Assembly: GCA_017467845.1 (NCBI GenBank)
Contig: JAFUKH010000002.1
Coordinates: 1 to 62,879 of the forward strand
Direction: 5' to 3'
DNA: 62,879 nucleotides
DNA from: Lachnospiraceae bacterium
Lineage (GTDB): Bacteria > Bacillota > Clostridia > Lachnospirales > Lachnospiraceae
The notes under the pieces were generated by a model. That model had not been told where the DNA came from. It made no database searches and saw only the letters and a program-made list of their open reading frames with translations. A program made the position numbers and the translations under genes. This document shows positions 25,699-34,518 of the stretch, in pieces (the stretch's first letter is position 1; each line of letters opens with the position of its first letter).

Positions 25699-27171
25699 AT
25701 GCGTACATTATTGATTGTTGAGGATGAAAAATTAATTCGTCAGGGTATCAAGGTGATGGTACAACGGAGTGGCGTGCCTGTGGAACGGATATTGGAATGC
25801 TCTAACGGAGAGCAGGCTCTGGAAGTACTGAAAAATGAGGAAGTGGATGTGATGTTCACGGATATCCGTATGCCCAAGATGGATGGGATTGCTTTGGTGA
25901 AGGAGGCACAGCTTTTGCCCAACGTACCTTTGACGGTGGCTGTCAGCGGATATGATGAATTTTCCTATGCCGTGGAGATGCTTCGCAGTGGTGTGCGGGA
26001 ATATCTGTTGAAACCTGTGGATCGTGACAAGGTAAAGGAAATCCTCTTTAAGCTGAATGAGGAGCTGGAGGCAAAGCTGGAAACCGCCAAGCAGGACAGG
26101 GGAACTCTTTGCAGACAGTTTAAATATGTGATTTTAAATGAGAAGCTGACGGAGGAAGAAAAAACTCAGCTACAGAAGCAGTATGAAGATTTTGCTTTCT
26201 TGAAGAATTACTATATGGTGTGCTCTAATCTCTGTGATGAAGCTGTGGTTCATCAGGATGAGAAGGATTATTATTATTTAAGCGATGTGGAGGGCCAGGA
26301 ATTGTATCTGGTACAGGAGGGACAATTACAGGAACTTCTGGAAGAAGAATTACCGGAGAAGTATGTGGGCATCAGTGGTCCTCACCGGGGAATCCATAGT
26401 TTACGCCAGGCATATTATGAGGCATTCTTTGCCAGAAAAGAGGCGTTTTATCTGGGAAAGAGAGCTGCGCTCTTTGATAAATGTGTAATGAGAAAAGAAC
26501 CCTCGCTGCATTTGGAAGAAGCATCGGTGTCACAGATGGTCCAGCTTCTTGGGACGGACAAGTGGGGGGATGCTTTAAAGCAAATTGCCAGAGTATTTAA
26601 GAATGCTTCTCTGGGAGGTTACAGCTTTGCTGAGATAGAGGCAGGCATGAGGGTACTGTTGGATGATATGTTCGCCACCTATGCAGGTGTGCTTTCTGTG
26701 ACTAAGGAGCAGTGGAAGGATGCGTACGGTATCTACGACTACAACAATTTGGAGGAGTATCAGGCAGAGATTATGGGTTGGCTGCAGGAATTCTGTGAGA
26801 CCTTAAAGAGCCGGTATGACGATTACCGCAACAAGCAGAAGATTCATCAGGCTATAGCATTTATTAAGGAAAACTATAATAAGGATTTGAATATGGCGGT
26901 GGTATCTAATCATATCTCCATGAACTATTCCTTATTCTCCTATGTGTTCAAGCAGTATACCGGAACCAATTTTGTAAACTACTTGAAGGAAATCCGCATT
27001 ACGGAGGCAAAACGCTTACTTGAAGAAACCGATATGAAGATCATTGATATCAGCGAACAGGTAGGGTATGATAACGAAAAGCATTTTATGAAAATCTTCA
27101 AGAGTGCCTGTGGGGTATCGCCTACGGAGTATCGTAAGAATGTGCAGTTTCGAAGTAAAAGTGAAGAGTAA
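25699..27171 (+). CDS. YesN-like response regulator (REC-AraC)
   Basis: A 490-residue cytosolic DNA-binding regulator. The N-terminal receiver domain (1 to about 120) has VDVMFTDIRMPKMDG with phospho-accepting Asp55 and Lys105 in LLKPVD. A middle region of about 250 residues is of unknown fold, as usual for YesN-type proteins. The C-terminal AraC-type double helix-turn-helix spans about 390-485, with NMAVVSNHISMNYSLFS and IIDISEQVGYDNEKHFMKIF. It follows the kinase by 1 base and precedes lacL by 10 bases, suggesting that it regulates its own operon, including the beta-galactosidase. Operator sites could not be assigned. Confidence 0.9.
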   Translation: MRTLLIVEDEKLIRQGIKVMVQRSGVPVERILECSNGEQALEVLKNEEVDVMFTDIRMPKMDGIALVKEAQLLPNVPLTVAVSGYDEFSYAVEMLRSGVREYLLKPVDRDKVKEILFKLNEELEAKLETAKQDRGTLCRQFKYVILNEKLTEEEKTQLQKQYEDFAFLKNYYMVCSNLCDEAVVHQDEKDYYYLSDVEGQELYLVQEGQLQELLEEELPEKYVGISGPHRGIHSLRQAYYEAFFARKEAFYLGKRAALFDKCVMRKEPSLHLEEASVSQMVQLLGTDKWGDALKQIARVFKNASLGGYSFAEIEAGMRVLLDDMFATYAGVLSVTKEQWKDAYGIYDYNNLEEYQAEIMGWLQEFCETLKSRYDDYRNKQKIHQAIAFIKENYNKDLNMAVVSNHISMNYSLFSYVFKQYTGTNFVNYLKEIRITEAKRLLEETDMKIIDISEQVGYDNEKHFMKIFKSACGVSPTEYRKNVQFRSKSEE

Positions 27172-27181
27172 GGAGGAGAAT

Positions 27182-29056
27182 ATGAAGCCGGATATTACAT
27201 GGTTGGATAACCCGGAGGTATTTAGGGTAGGGCAGCTGCCTGCCCACAGTGACCACAGCTATACCATAAAAGGAAAAGCTTCGGCAGTGTGTCTGAATGG
27301 GCAGTGGGATTTTGCGTACAGTAAGTGTGCGGGAGAGAGGCCGGTAGAATTTTATAGAGAAGATTTTGACCGCAGTGGGTGGGACAAGATTACTGTTCCG
27401 GGCCATATTGAGCTGGCTGGATATGATAAGATTCATTACATTAATGTAATGTACCCCTGGGAGGGCATGTACTACCGCAGACCGGCGGGATTTGTATCAG
27501 AGAAATACACCAAGGGGCAATTTAGTGAGGCAGATTACAATCCTGTGGGAAGCTATGTGACCGGATTTGATTTGCCGGAGCATTTTCAGGGAAAGCGTGT
27601 GTGCATATCTTTTGAGGGTGTGGAACAGGCCATGTATTTGTGGATAAATGGTCAGTTTGTGGGCTACGCTGAGGATAGCTTTACTCCTTCGGAGTTTGAC
27701 CTGACACCATATGTACGCAAGGAAGGCAATCTGCTGGCTGTGGAAGTACATAAAAGAAGTACCGCAGCATATCTGGAGGATCAGGATTTCTTCCGATTTT
27801 TTGGTATTTTCCGAGATGTGAAGCTTTATGCCAAGGGTGATGTACATGTAGAGGATCTGTGGGTGAAACCGGTGTTCAATGCAGACAACAAGACAGGCTC
27901 TTTGACGGTGGATGTGAAATTATCTGTGGCAGATAATCATCCCTTGGAGGAGATGCAATTAAATTATGCCTTGAAAGATAAAGAAGGAGCCGTAGTATTC
28001 TGCGGCATGCGTAAATGTGAGGAGAAATTTACTTTTTCGCCGGATACAGGCTTTGAAGTGATTCCTTGGGATAACTATAGTCCATATTTGTATGACTTAG
28101 AAATAACACTGCAAGATAGTGATGGCAATGAAATCGAGTGCATTCACCAGCCGGTGGGCTTTCGTAGGATTGAAATCAAGAATAAGGTAATGCTTTTAAA
28201 TGGACAGCGCCTAAGGATTGTGGGTGTAAACCGTCATGAATGGAATTGCAGGACGGGCAGATGTATCACCATAGAGGACATGAAATGGGATATGGAGCTG
28301 TTTAAGGAAAATAATATTAATGCGGTTCGTACCTGTCATTACCCGGATCAGATTGCATGGTATGGTCTGTGCGATGAAAACGGTATCTACTGTATGTCCG
28401 AGACCAATCTGGAAACTCATGGTTCCTGGCAGAAATACGGATGTAATGATCCCTCTTGGAACCTTCCCGGGGATTTTCCGGAGTGGAAAGAGGCGGTGCT
28501 GGACAGAGCCCGTACCAATTTTGAAACCTTCAAAAATCATCCTTCGGTGCTTTTCTGGTCCCTTGGAAATGAGTCCTTTGCCGGGGAGAATTTGGTGGTA
28601 ATGCATGAGTTCTTTCAGAAGGTGGATCCTTCCAGACCGGTACATTACGAGGGTGTGGCCAATAACCGTGTGTACGAGGATCGTATCTCTGATATGGAGA
28701 GCCGTATGTATGCGGAGCCATGGGAGATAGAGGAGTACCTGAGTAACAATCCGAAGAAGCCTTATGTGCTTTGCGAGTATATGCACGATATGGGTAATTC
28801 CATCGGCGGTATGAAGTCTTATATGGATTTGTTTGATAAGTATGAGATGTTCCAGGGTGGCTTTATTTGGGATTACATTGACCAGGCAATAATGGTGTTT
28901 GATGAGATTACAGGGGAAGAAGTGCTTCGCTACGGCGGAGACTTTGATGACAGACCTTGTGATTATGAGTTTTCCGGAAATGGTATTGTATTTGCGGACA
29001 GAACGCCTAAGCCGGCATTGCAGGAGGTAAAGTATTATTATGGACTGTACAAATAG
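27182..29056 (+). CDS. lacL: Beta-galactosidase large subunit (GH2, LacL-like)
   Basis: A 624-residue cytosolic GH2 protein equivalent to the N-terminal two thirds of E. coli LacZ. The acid/base is Glu464 in WSLGNESFAG and the nucleophile is Glu532 in VLCEYMHDMGNS, positions close to LacZ 461 and 537. Other LacZ blocks are present: GVNRHEWNCRTGR, RTCHYPD and ETHGSW. I place the start at ATG 27182, just behind AGGAGG; the frame is open upstream inside the regulator gene. It lacks the LacZ C-terminal domain, which is encoded by the next gene with a 17-base overlap. This split is the LacLM arrangement. It hydrolyses imported galactosides, possibly galactose side chains of plant glycans. Confidence 0.9.
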   Translation: MKPDITWLDNPEVFRVGQLPAHSDHSYTIKGKASAVCLNGQWDFAYSKCAGERPVEFYREDFDRSGWDKITVPGHIELAGYDKIHYINVMYPWEGMYYRRPAGFVSEKYTKGQFSEADYNPVGSYVTGFDLPEHFQGKRVCISFEGVEQAMYLWINGQFVGYAEDSFTPSEFDLTPYVRKEGNLLAVEVHKRSTAAYLEDQDFFRFFGIFRDVKLYAKGDVHVEDLWVKPVFNADNKTGSLTVDVKLSVADNHPLEEMQLNYALKDKEGAVVFCGMRKCEEKFTFSPDTGFEVIPWDNYSPYLYDLEITLQDSDGNEIECIHQPVGFRRIEIKNKVMLLNGQRLRIVGVNRHEWNCRTGRCITIEDMKWDMELFKENNINAVRTCHYPDQIAWYGLCDENGIYCMSETNLETHGSWQKYGCNDPSWNLPGDFPEWKEAVLDRARTNFETFKNHPSVLFWSLGNESFAGENLVVMHEFFQKVDPSRPVHYEGVANNRVYEDRISDMESRMYAEPWEIEEYLSNNPKKPYVLCEYMHDMGNSIGGMKSYMDLFDKYEMFQGGFIWDYIDQAIMVFDEITGEEVLRYGGDFDDRPCDYEFSGNGIVFADRTPKPALQEVKYYYGLYK

Positions 29057-29993
29057 ATTACGAATCGTGTTTGGCGATTACTCCTTTGGTGTGCACGGAA
29101 AGGAGTTTGATTACATATTTTCCTATGGAACCGGCGGACTGGAGTCTCTGGCGGTAAGGGGGAAGGAATGGCTTTATCGCAGTCCCAGACCAACCTTCTG
29201 GCGTGCACTTACGGACAATGACAAGGGCTGTAGATTCCAGCTACGAAGCGGTATGTGGCATTCGGCTGATATGTTCCAGGCCTGTGTGGGAATTCGCCTC
29301 CTAGTAGATGGGCAGGAATATGAGAATCCTTGGGCACCCAACAATAATCAGTGGGCAGATAAGGAAAGTGCAGAGCGTATAGAGATTGCCTATACTTATG
29401 AGACTATCACAGTGCCGAAGACTACCGTAGAAGTGACCTACAAGGTGGACGCGCAGGGAACTATCGGTGTCAAGGTACATTATTTTGGAAAAGAAGAGCT
29501 GCCGGAGCTTCCGGTGTTTGGTATGAGGTTCATCATGCCTACAAGGGCCGCCTCCTATACCTATGAGGGTTTGTCAGGAGAAACCTATCCTGACCGTATG
29601 GCAGGCGGTATCCCGGGTGTATACAAGGTGGAAGGTATGCCGGTTACCCCTTATATGGTGCCTCAGGACTGTGGTGTACATATGGCTACCAAGTGGGTGG
29701 AAATCACCAGAAATTATGTGAAGAACAATGCGGATAACGGAGATGAGGAATTCAGCTTGCGTTTTGAAATGGATGAAGCTCCCTTTGCGTTCTCCTGTCT
29801 GCCATACACTGCTCAGGAGCTGGAAAACGCCAGTCATCATGAGGAGCTTCCTCTTCCTCGCCGCTGTGTACTCTCCGTTCTGGGAGCAGTCCGTGGTGTG
29901 GGCGGTATCAACAGCTGGGGTGCAGATGTGGAAGAACCATATCGCATCAGTGGTGAAAAGGATATTTGTTATTCTTTCAAAATCTGTTTCTAG
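29040..29993 (+). CDS. lacM: Beta-galactosidase small subunit (LacM-like)
   Basis: A 317-residue protein corresponding to the C-terminal beta-sandwich (domain 5) of LacZ. The block RPTFWRALTDNDKG supplies an active-site loop in the LacZ family and PELPVFGMRF and CGVHMATKW are also typical. It starts inside the end of lacL (17 bases shared, different frame), so translation is coupled and the two proteins should assemble in fixed ratio. Without LacM, LacL-type subunits are generally inactive (family knowledge). The operon ends at the strong terminator that follows. Confidence 0.9.
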   Translation: MDCTNRLRIVFGDYSFGVHGKEFDYIFSYGTGGLESLAVRGKEWLYRSPRPTFWRALTDNDKGCRFQLRSGMWHSADMFQACVGIRLLVDGQEYENPWAPNNNQWADKESAERIEIAYTYETITVPKTTVEVTYKVDAQGTIGVKVHYFGKEELPELPVFGMRFIMPTRAASYTYEGLSGETYPDRMAGGIPGVYKVEGMPVTPYMVPQDCGVHMATKWVEITRNYVKNNADNGDEEFSLRFEMDEAPFAFSCLPYTAQELENASHHEELPLPRRCVLSVLGAVRGVGGINSWGADVEEPYRISGEKDICYSFKICF

Positions 29994-30013
29994 TTAAAGA
30001 TGGAGAAAAGACT

Positions 30014-30065
30014 TAGCAGAGATTAAATTAAGTTAATTTAACTTAATTTAATCTCTGCTATTTTT
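30014..30065 (+). terminator. Strong terminator, 23-bp perfect stem
   Basis: The arms 30014-30036 and 30038-30060 are perfectly complementary around a single central base, and TTTTT follows. It ends the binding-protein/YesMN/lacLM operon. The AT-rich top contains TTAACTTAA, a motif that also occurs near the exported GH26 gene at 46.5-46.7 kb, so the DNA palindrome may in addition bind a regulator. Confidence 0.85.
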
Positions 30066-30159
30066 GCGATAAAATGCTGAAAAGTGAGCGTTTTTACTAC
30101 GAGAAGTTAAAAAAACAATAATTTTTTTACATTTTTGCCGTAAAAATTAGATTTTGCTG

Positions 30160-30188
30160 TTGACAATTTAGCTAAATAAGTTTATATT
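30160..30188 (+). promoter_or_regulatory. Strong sigma-A type promoter of the second importer
   Basis: TTGACA at 30160-30165 and TATATT at 30183-30188 are separated by 17 bases. The first gene of the importer starts at 30266, leaving a leader of about 70 bases. Two palindromes overlap or follow this promoter. Confidence 0.8.
30166..30177. promoter_or_regulatory. Operator-like palindrome 1
   Basis: A perfect 12-bp palindrome, ATTTAGCTAAAT, fills the spacer between the -35 and -10 boxes. A protein bound there would block polymerase. It shares the core TTAGCTAA with the second palindrome. Confidence 0.65.
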
Positions 30189-30198
30189 TCTAATTACA

Positions 30199-30210
30199 AG
30201 TTAGCTAACT
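30199..30210. promoter_or_regulatory. Operator-like palindrome 2
   Basis: A perfect 12-bp palindrome, AGTTAGCTAACT, lies just after the -10 box at about the transcription start. Its centre is 33 bp from that of palindrome 1, about three helical turns, so two repressor dimers could bind the same face of the DNA. Confidence 0.65.
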
Positions 30211-30265
30211 AATTAATTAAAACAAATTAAGGATAAGCGTAGGTATTAAAGCTTAGGAGGGTTTT

Positions 30266-31615
30266 ATGAAATTGTTAAAAGCAAAGAGATTAATGGCAAC
30301 AACTTTGGTCGCAGCAATGGCGATTTCCGGTTTGACTGGATGTGGGAAGACGGAAGCTCCGGCAGAGGCATCATCAAATACCGCAGAGTCAAATGATGTA
30401 GTTGGGGCTCCTGCAGAGGAAACTATATCAGGAAAAATCAAATTCTTAACCAATCGTACTGACTTAGATACAGATGGTACATATGAGAAATTGATTGCTA
30501 AGTTCAACGAGAAATATCCTGATGTAACTGTAAAGGTAGAGAGTATCACTGATTATGCCGGCGAGTTAGCAATTCGTATGCAGACAGAAGAATATGGTGA
30601 CGTTCTAATGATTCCAGATGCAGTTCCAAGTTCAGAATATGGTAATTACTTTGAGTCTTTCGGAACGGTAGAAGAATTAAGTGACAAGTATCAGGAAGGC
30701 TATTTATATTCTAAGTACTATGATGGTCAGGTTTACGGTTTAGCATACATGTGTACCGTACAGGGTATCGTTTACAATAAGGCTGTATTTGAGCAGGCTG
30801 GTATCGAGACTCTTCCTACTACTCCGGACGAGTTCCTTGTGGCATTACAGAAGATTAAGGACAACACGGATGCAATCCCTTACTATACCAATGCAAACAG
30901 CGGTTGGACATTGGATCAGTGGGAAGATCATACCTATGGAACCATTACCGGTAATGCAAACTACAAGAATAATGAGTTAATCTCAGACAAGAACGCCTTT
31001 GCAGAGGGTTCTTCACACTATACAGTAGCTAAGTTATTATATGATATTATTAATCAGGGATTATGTGAGGAAGATCCTACTACCTGTGATTGGGAAGCGT
31101 CTAAGGGTATGTTAAACCGTGGTGAAATCGGATGTATGGTACTTGGTAATTGGGCTATTCAGCAGATGAAGGATGCAGATGAGTTCCCGGACAATGTTTC
31201 TTATATGCCTTTCCCTGTAACTGTTGATGGGAAGCAGTATGCAACTTCAGGAACGGATTATTGTTACGCAGTTAATGTTAACAGCCAGAATAAGGAAGCT
31301 GCCAAGGCATTCGTTCAGTTCATGGTAGATGAGAGTGGTCTTGCACTTGCTTCCGGTGGTATCAGCTTACTTAAGAGTGATCCTATGCCTGCAGGTCTTG
31401 AGAACTTTGAGAACGTAACCTTTATCGTTGATCAGCCAGCTACAGCAGAGAATGCCGGTAAGTTGGATGAGGTACAGTCTGACAGTGGTATTACTTTATA
31501 TGATGGAGGCTTCCGTCTTAACAATGTTGTAGATATCGCAAGAGGTGCTAGTACAATGACCTTTGAAGAATATATGCAGATGTTAAATGACGATTGGGCT
31601 GCTGCAGTAAAATAA
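30266..31615 (+). CDS. Sugar ABC transporter substrate-binding lipoprotein
   Basis: A 449-residue CUT1 solute-binding lipoprotein. The signal peptide ends at GLTGC (Cys near residue 27). The binding domain starts GKIKFLTNRTDLDTDG. AGGAGGG lies just upstream of the ATG. It heads an operon with two permeases and a cytosolic GH26 enzyme, so manno-oligosaccharides (or another GH26 substrate such as beta-1,3/1,4-glucan or beta-1,3-xylan) are the likely ligand. It is clearly similar to the N-terminal domain of the GGDEF fusion protein encoded at 34519: for example DEFLVALQKIKDNTDAIP here against DEFLVALKNIKERTDAIP there. A hairpin after its stop probably keeps its transcript level above that of the permeases. 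Confidence 0.9.
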   Translation: MKLLKAKRLMATTLVAAMAISGLTGCGKTEAPAEASSNTAESNDVVGAPAEETISGKIKFLTNRTDLDTDGTYEKLIAKFNEKYPDVTVKVESITDYAGELAIRMQTEEYGDVLMIPDAVPSSEYGNYFESFGTVEELSDKYQEGYLYSKYYDGQVYGLAYMCTVQGIVYNKAVFEQAGIETLPTTPDEFLVALQKIKDNTDAIPYYTNANSGWTLDQWEDHTYGTITGNANYKNNELISDKNAFAEGSSHYTVAKLLYDIINQGLCEEDPTTCDWEASKGMLNRGEIGCMVLGNWAIQQMKDADEFPDNVSYMPFPVTVDGKQYATSGTDYCYAVNVNSQNKEAAKAFVQFMVDESGLALASGGISLLKSDPMPAGLENFENVTFIVDQPATAENAGKLDEVQSDSGITLYDGGFRLNNVVDIARGASTMTFEEYMQMLNDDWAAAVK

Positions 31616-31656
31616 TTCATAGTTGGTTATGATAATCTCCATTATATATTAAATCA

Positions 31657-31693
31657 GGAAAAAGACTTCCCTCGAGAAGTCTTTTTCCCTACT
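31657..31693 (+). terminator. Attenuating hairpin between binding protein and permeases
   Basis: A perfect 13-bp stem (31657-31669 with 31676-31688) and a six-base CCTCGA loop. The T run lies inside the stem's 3' arm and the tail is CCCTAC, so partial read-through into the permease genes is expected. Confidence 0.75.
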
Positions 31694-31713
31694 AAGAGAA
31701 GGATTCTGGCATT

Positions 31714-32619
31714 ATGAAAACACAAGGAAAAAAATATAAAGCTCCGCTCAGACGCTTGAGCTACCAGCGAACATTAACAATTTGTCTGTTTTTGGCGATT
31801 CCAATGGTATTGCTTATTCTTTTTACATATCTTCCTTTTGGCGATATGCTTCATTATAGTACACTTAAGTGGAATGGCTTCTCTGAACCGGAATTTATCG
31901 GCCTGGATAATTACAAAACACTTTTTTCAAATCCGCAGTATTTTTCGGTATTTAAAACAAGTATTTACTATTTCATCGGTTCATTGATCCAGATTGCATT
32001 AGCGTTATATCTGGCGACCATACTTTATTATCCGTTAAAGTGTAAAAACTTCTTTAAAGGCGTATTGTTCTTTCCTTATATGTTAAATGGTGTGGCAATC
32101 GGATTTGTTTTTTTATATTTCTTTAAGCCGGATGGCGCACTGGATTCCCTGTTGATGCTCCTTGGAATGCCGGAAGAGTCCCTGCCACTTTGGCTGGGGA
32201 ACCCAAGTTTGGTTAATATCTCTCTGACATTTGCGTCAGTCTGGAGATACATGGGACAAAACATGGTAATGTTCGTGGGAGCAATTCAGAGTATTAATTC
32301 CGAATATTTCGAAGCTGCCCAGATTGATGGTGCAAGCAGATGGCAGCAGTTCCGTTATATTATTTTACCGAGTATTCGTTATATTATTTCGTTAAATATG
32401 ATTCTTGCCATAAAGGGAGCAATCAGTGTATATGAGATACCATTTGTTATGACAAAAGGAAGCGGTGGTTCAATGACATTCGTTATTAAGACCTTACAGA
32501 CCGCGTTTACAGATAAAAAGATTGGCCTTGCAAGTGCCATGGGTGTAGTGCTTCTTGTAATAATCATGATTATTACGGCAATCCAAAAAGTGCTTATTGA
32601 AGGAAAAGAAGAAAAGTAA
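31714..32619 (+). CDS. Sugar ABC transporter permease (MalF type)
   Basis: A 301-residue permease with six predicted helices and a basic N-terminus. The EAA loop is EAAQIDGASRWQQFRYIILP (about 198-217). It belongs to the importer whose binding protein is encoded just upstream beyond the attenuating hairpin. The next gene is the second permease 28 bases later. The C-terminus (AIQKVLIEGKEEK) is basic and cytosolic. Confidence 0.9.
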   Translation: MKTQGKKYKAPLRRLSYQRTLTICLFLAIPMVLLILFTYLPFGDMLHYSTLKWNGFSEPEFIGLDNYKTLFSNPQYFSVFKTSIYYFIGSLIQIALALYLATILYYPLKCKNFFKGVLFFPYMLNGVAIGFVFLYFFKPDGALDSLLMLLGMPEESLPLWLGNPSLVNISLTFASVWRYMGQNMVMFVGAIQSINSEYFEAAQIDGASRWQQFRYIILPSIRYIISLNMILAIKGAISVYEIPFVMTKGSGGSMTFVIKTLQTAFTDKKIGLASAMGVVLLVIIMIITAIQKVLIEGKEEK

Positions 32620-32647
32620 TTGACTTAGCATAGAATCGAGGTTTACC

Positions 32648-33490
32648 ATGAAAATAAGAAATAAAAGTCAGCTTATTTATTATGTGATTCAATATTTGAT
32701 ATTGGGTATTCTTACATTTATTACCATTGCTCCCCTTGTTTTGGTGTTCTTTGCTTCCTTCAAGACCAATAAGGAACTTTTGACCACCGGTGTACTGACC
32801 CTACCGGAGAATTGGTTTAACTTTGAGAATTACATAACTGCCTGGACAAAGGGAAATATGGCGACAGGCTTTTTTAATACAATATTAATTTTGGTTGCAA
32901 GTATTACTGCAACCATCCTGACCGGTACTATGACGGCATATGTTTTGAGCCGTTTTGAATTCCGCATGAAGGGACTTGTCAAGTTCCTGTTCTTAACGGC
33001 ATCACTGATTCCCAGCATTACCATGCAGATGAGTACCTTCCAGATTATTGTTGGCCTTGGACTTTATAATACCCGCTGGGCTACCATTATCCTCTTTGCA
33101 GGAACAGATATTATTTCTATCTACATTTTTCTGCAGTTTTTGGATAATATATCTTACTCGCTGGATGAGGCAGCAATTATGGATGGCTGTTCTTTCCCGA
33201 GAATATTTTTCAGAATTATTATGCCTTTGTTAAAGCCGGCGGTTGTTACGGTAATAATTATCAAGGGTATCGGATTTTACAATGAATTTTATACTCCTTA
33301 TCTGTACATGAAGGATAAAGAATTGCAGGTGATTTCTACATCCCTTTACGCTTTCCAGGGGCCTTATGGCACTCAGTGGGAGATCATCTGCGCGGCTTGT
33401 GTGATTACCATGTTGCCAGCATTAGTTGTGTTCTTGCTTCTGCAGAAGCATATTTACAGTGGTCTGACCGCAGGTGCAGTAAAGGGTTAG
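32648..33490 (+). CDS. Sugar ABC transporter permease (MalG type)
   Basis: A 280-residue permease with six predicted helices. The EAA loop reads EAAIMDGCSFPRIFFRIIMP (about 177-196) and the protein ends IYSGLTAGAVKG, the usual MalG-type tail. It follows the MalF-type partner by 28 bases and precedes the cytosolic GH26 gene by 25 bases. No ATPase is encoded in this operon. Confidence 0.9.
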   Translation: MKIRNKSQLIYYVIQYLILGILTFITIAPLVLVFFASFKTNKELLTTGVLTLPENWFNFENYITAWTKGNMATGFFNTILILVASITATILTGTMTAYVLSRFEFRMKGLVKFLFLTASLIPSITMQMSTFQIIVGLGLYNTRWATIILFAGTDIISIYIFLQFLDNISYSLDEAAIMDGCSFPRIFFRIIMPLLKPAVVTVIIIKGIGFYNEFYTPYLYMKDKELQVISTSLYAFQGPYGTQWEIICAACVITMLPALVVFLLLQKHIYSGLTAGAVKG

Positions 33491-33515
33491 GAGTATACTT
33501 TAGAGGAGATTACAT

Positions 33516-34430
33516 ATGGGCTTATCCAATCCAAAAGCAACCCCGCAGGTTCGTTCGTTATATCAGTTTATCTGTGATAATTATAAAAAGCATATCATTT
33601 CCGGTCAGCAGGAGGCGATTTGGGATGGTAAAGAGAATACAGAGTTTGAGTATATCGAAAAGGTAACCGGTAAGCTTCCGGCTATCCGTGGCTTGGATTT
33701 TATAGAGGATACCTTTGATGATGTAGTGCGCCGCTCCAAAGAGTGGAATGCAAAGGGTGGCATTGTCAGTATTTGCTGGCACTGCGGACCGGATTTCACA
33801 GAAGGATATCCGGAGAGTCAGAAGCTGGAAATTGGGGACTGGGATGCCTTTCTGACCGAAGGAACCCCGGAATATGAGAAGCTGCTTTGGGGCATTGATA
33901 GGGGGGCTAAGGCGCTTCTGGAGCTTAAGGAAGCAGGGATTCCGGTGCTTTGGAGGCCTTTCCATGAGTTTGATGGTAACTGGTTTTGGTGGAATAAGGG
34001 CGGTGCAGAGAATTTTAAAAAGCTCTGGAAGGTGATGTATGACCGTTATACCAACCACCATGGACTGAACAATCTTATCTGGGTACTTGGTTATACACAT
34101 TTAAACAAGGATTATATAGATTGGTTTCCGGGCTGGGAGTGTGTGGACATCATAGGAGCAGACTCCTACATTAATGGTCCCAATACCAATTTGTATCAGT
34201 CCATGATAGAGATTGCAGGTGAAGAGCGACCGATATGCTTTCATGAATGTGGAGTAATTCCTACGCCGGAAGAGTTGTTATCGGAGGGAGCAATGTGGTC
34301 CTGGTTTATGACCTGGCATACAAAGCATATTATGCAGGATAATGACCCGGATATCCTAAAGCAGATATATAATTCTGATTATGTGCTAACGTTGGAAAAT
34401 CTTCCGGATTTGTCAACATATCCTTATTAA
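33516..34430 (+). CDS. Cytosolic GH26 glycosidase (mannanase/mannobiohydrolase-like)
   Basis: A 304-residue single-domain GH26 TIM barrel. The acid/base is Glu151 in LWRPFHEFDGNWFWW and the nucleophile is Glu244 in ICFHECG. GH26 is mostly beta-1,4-mannanase, but includes exo-mannobiohydrolases, beta-1,3-xylanases and lichenases. It has no signal peptide, so it acts in the cytosol on oligosaccharides brought in by the importer of the same operon. This differs from the exported lipoprotein GH26 at 46740. AGAGGAG at about 33502 supports the start. A strong terminator follows. Confidence 0.9.
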   Translation: MGLSNPKATPQVRSLYQFICDNYKKHIISGQQEAIWDGKENTEFEYIEKVTGKLPAIRGLDFIEDTFDDVVRRSKEWNAKGGIVSICWHCGPDFTEGYPESQKLEIGDWDAFLTEGTPEYEKLLWGIDRGAKALLELKEAGIPVLWRPFHEFDGNWFWWNKGGAENFKKLWKVMYDRYTNHHGLNNLIWVLGYTHLNKDYIDWFPGWECVDIIGADSYINGPNTNLYQSMIEIAGEERPICFHECGVIPTPEELLSEGAMWSWFMTWHTKHIMQDNDPDILKQIYNSDYVLTLENLPDLSTYPY

Positions 34431-34437
34431 TTGTTGG

Positions 34438-34474
34438 AGGAGTTACTAAAAATGCTCGTTAGTAACTCCTTTTT
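34438..34474 (+). terminator. Intrinsic terminator after cytosolic GH26
   Basis: A perfect 12-bp stem (AGGAGTTACTAA at 34438-34449, TTAGTAACTCCT at 34459-34470) is followed by TTTT. It separates the importer operon from the GGDEF fusion gene. Confidence 0.9.
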
Positions 34475-34518
34475 GTGGTATAGTAATATAGTACATATTT
34501 ACTATTTGTGAGGAAAAA

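Noticed and set aside
29040-29056. Frameshift splitting a single lacZ
   Set aside because: Both parts have complete ends and the small overlap and lengths match the known two-subunit LacLM design, so this is not a damaged gene.
30080-30100. Catabolite (cre) site near TGAGCGTTTTTAC
   Set aside because: The match to the cre consensus is poor on its left half and lacks symmetry.
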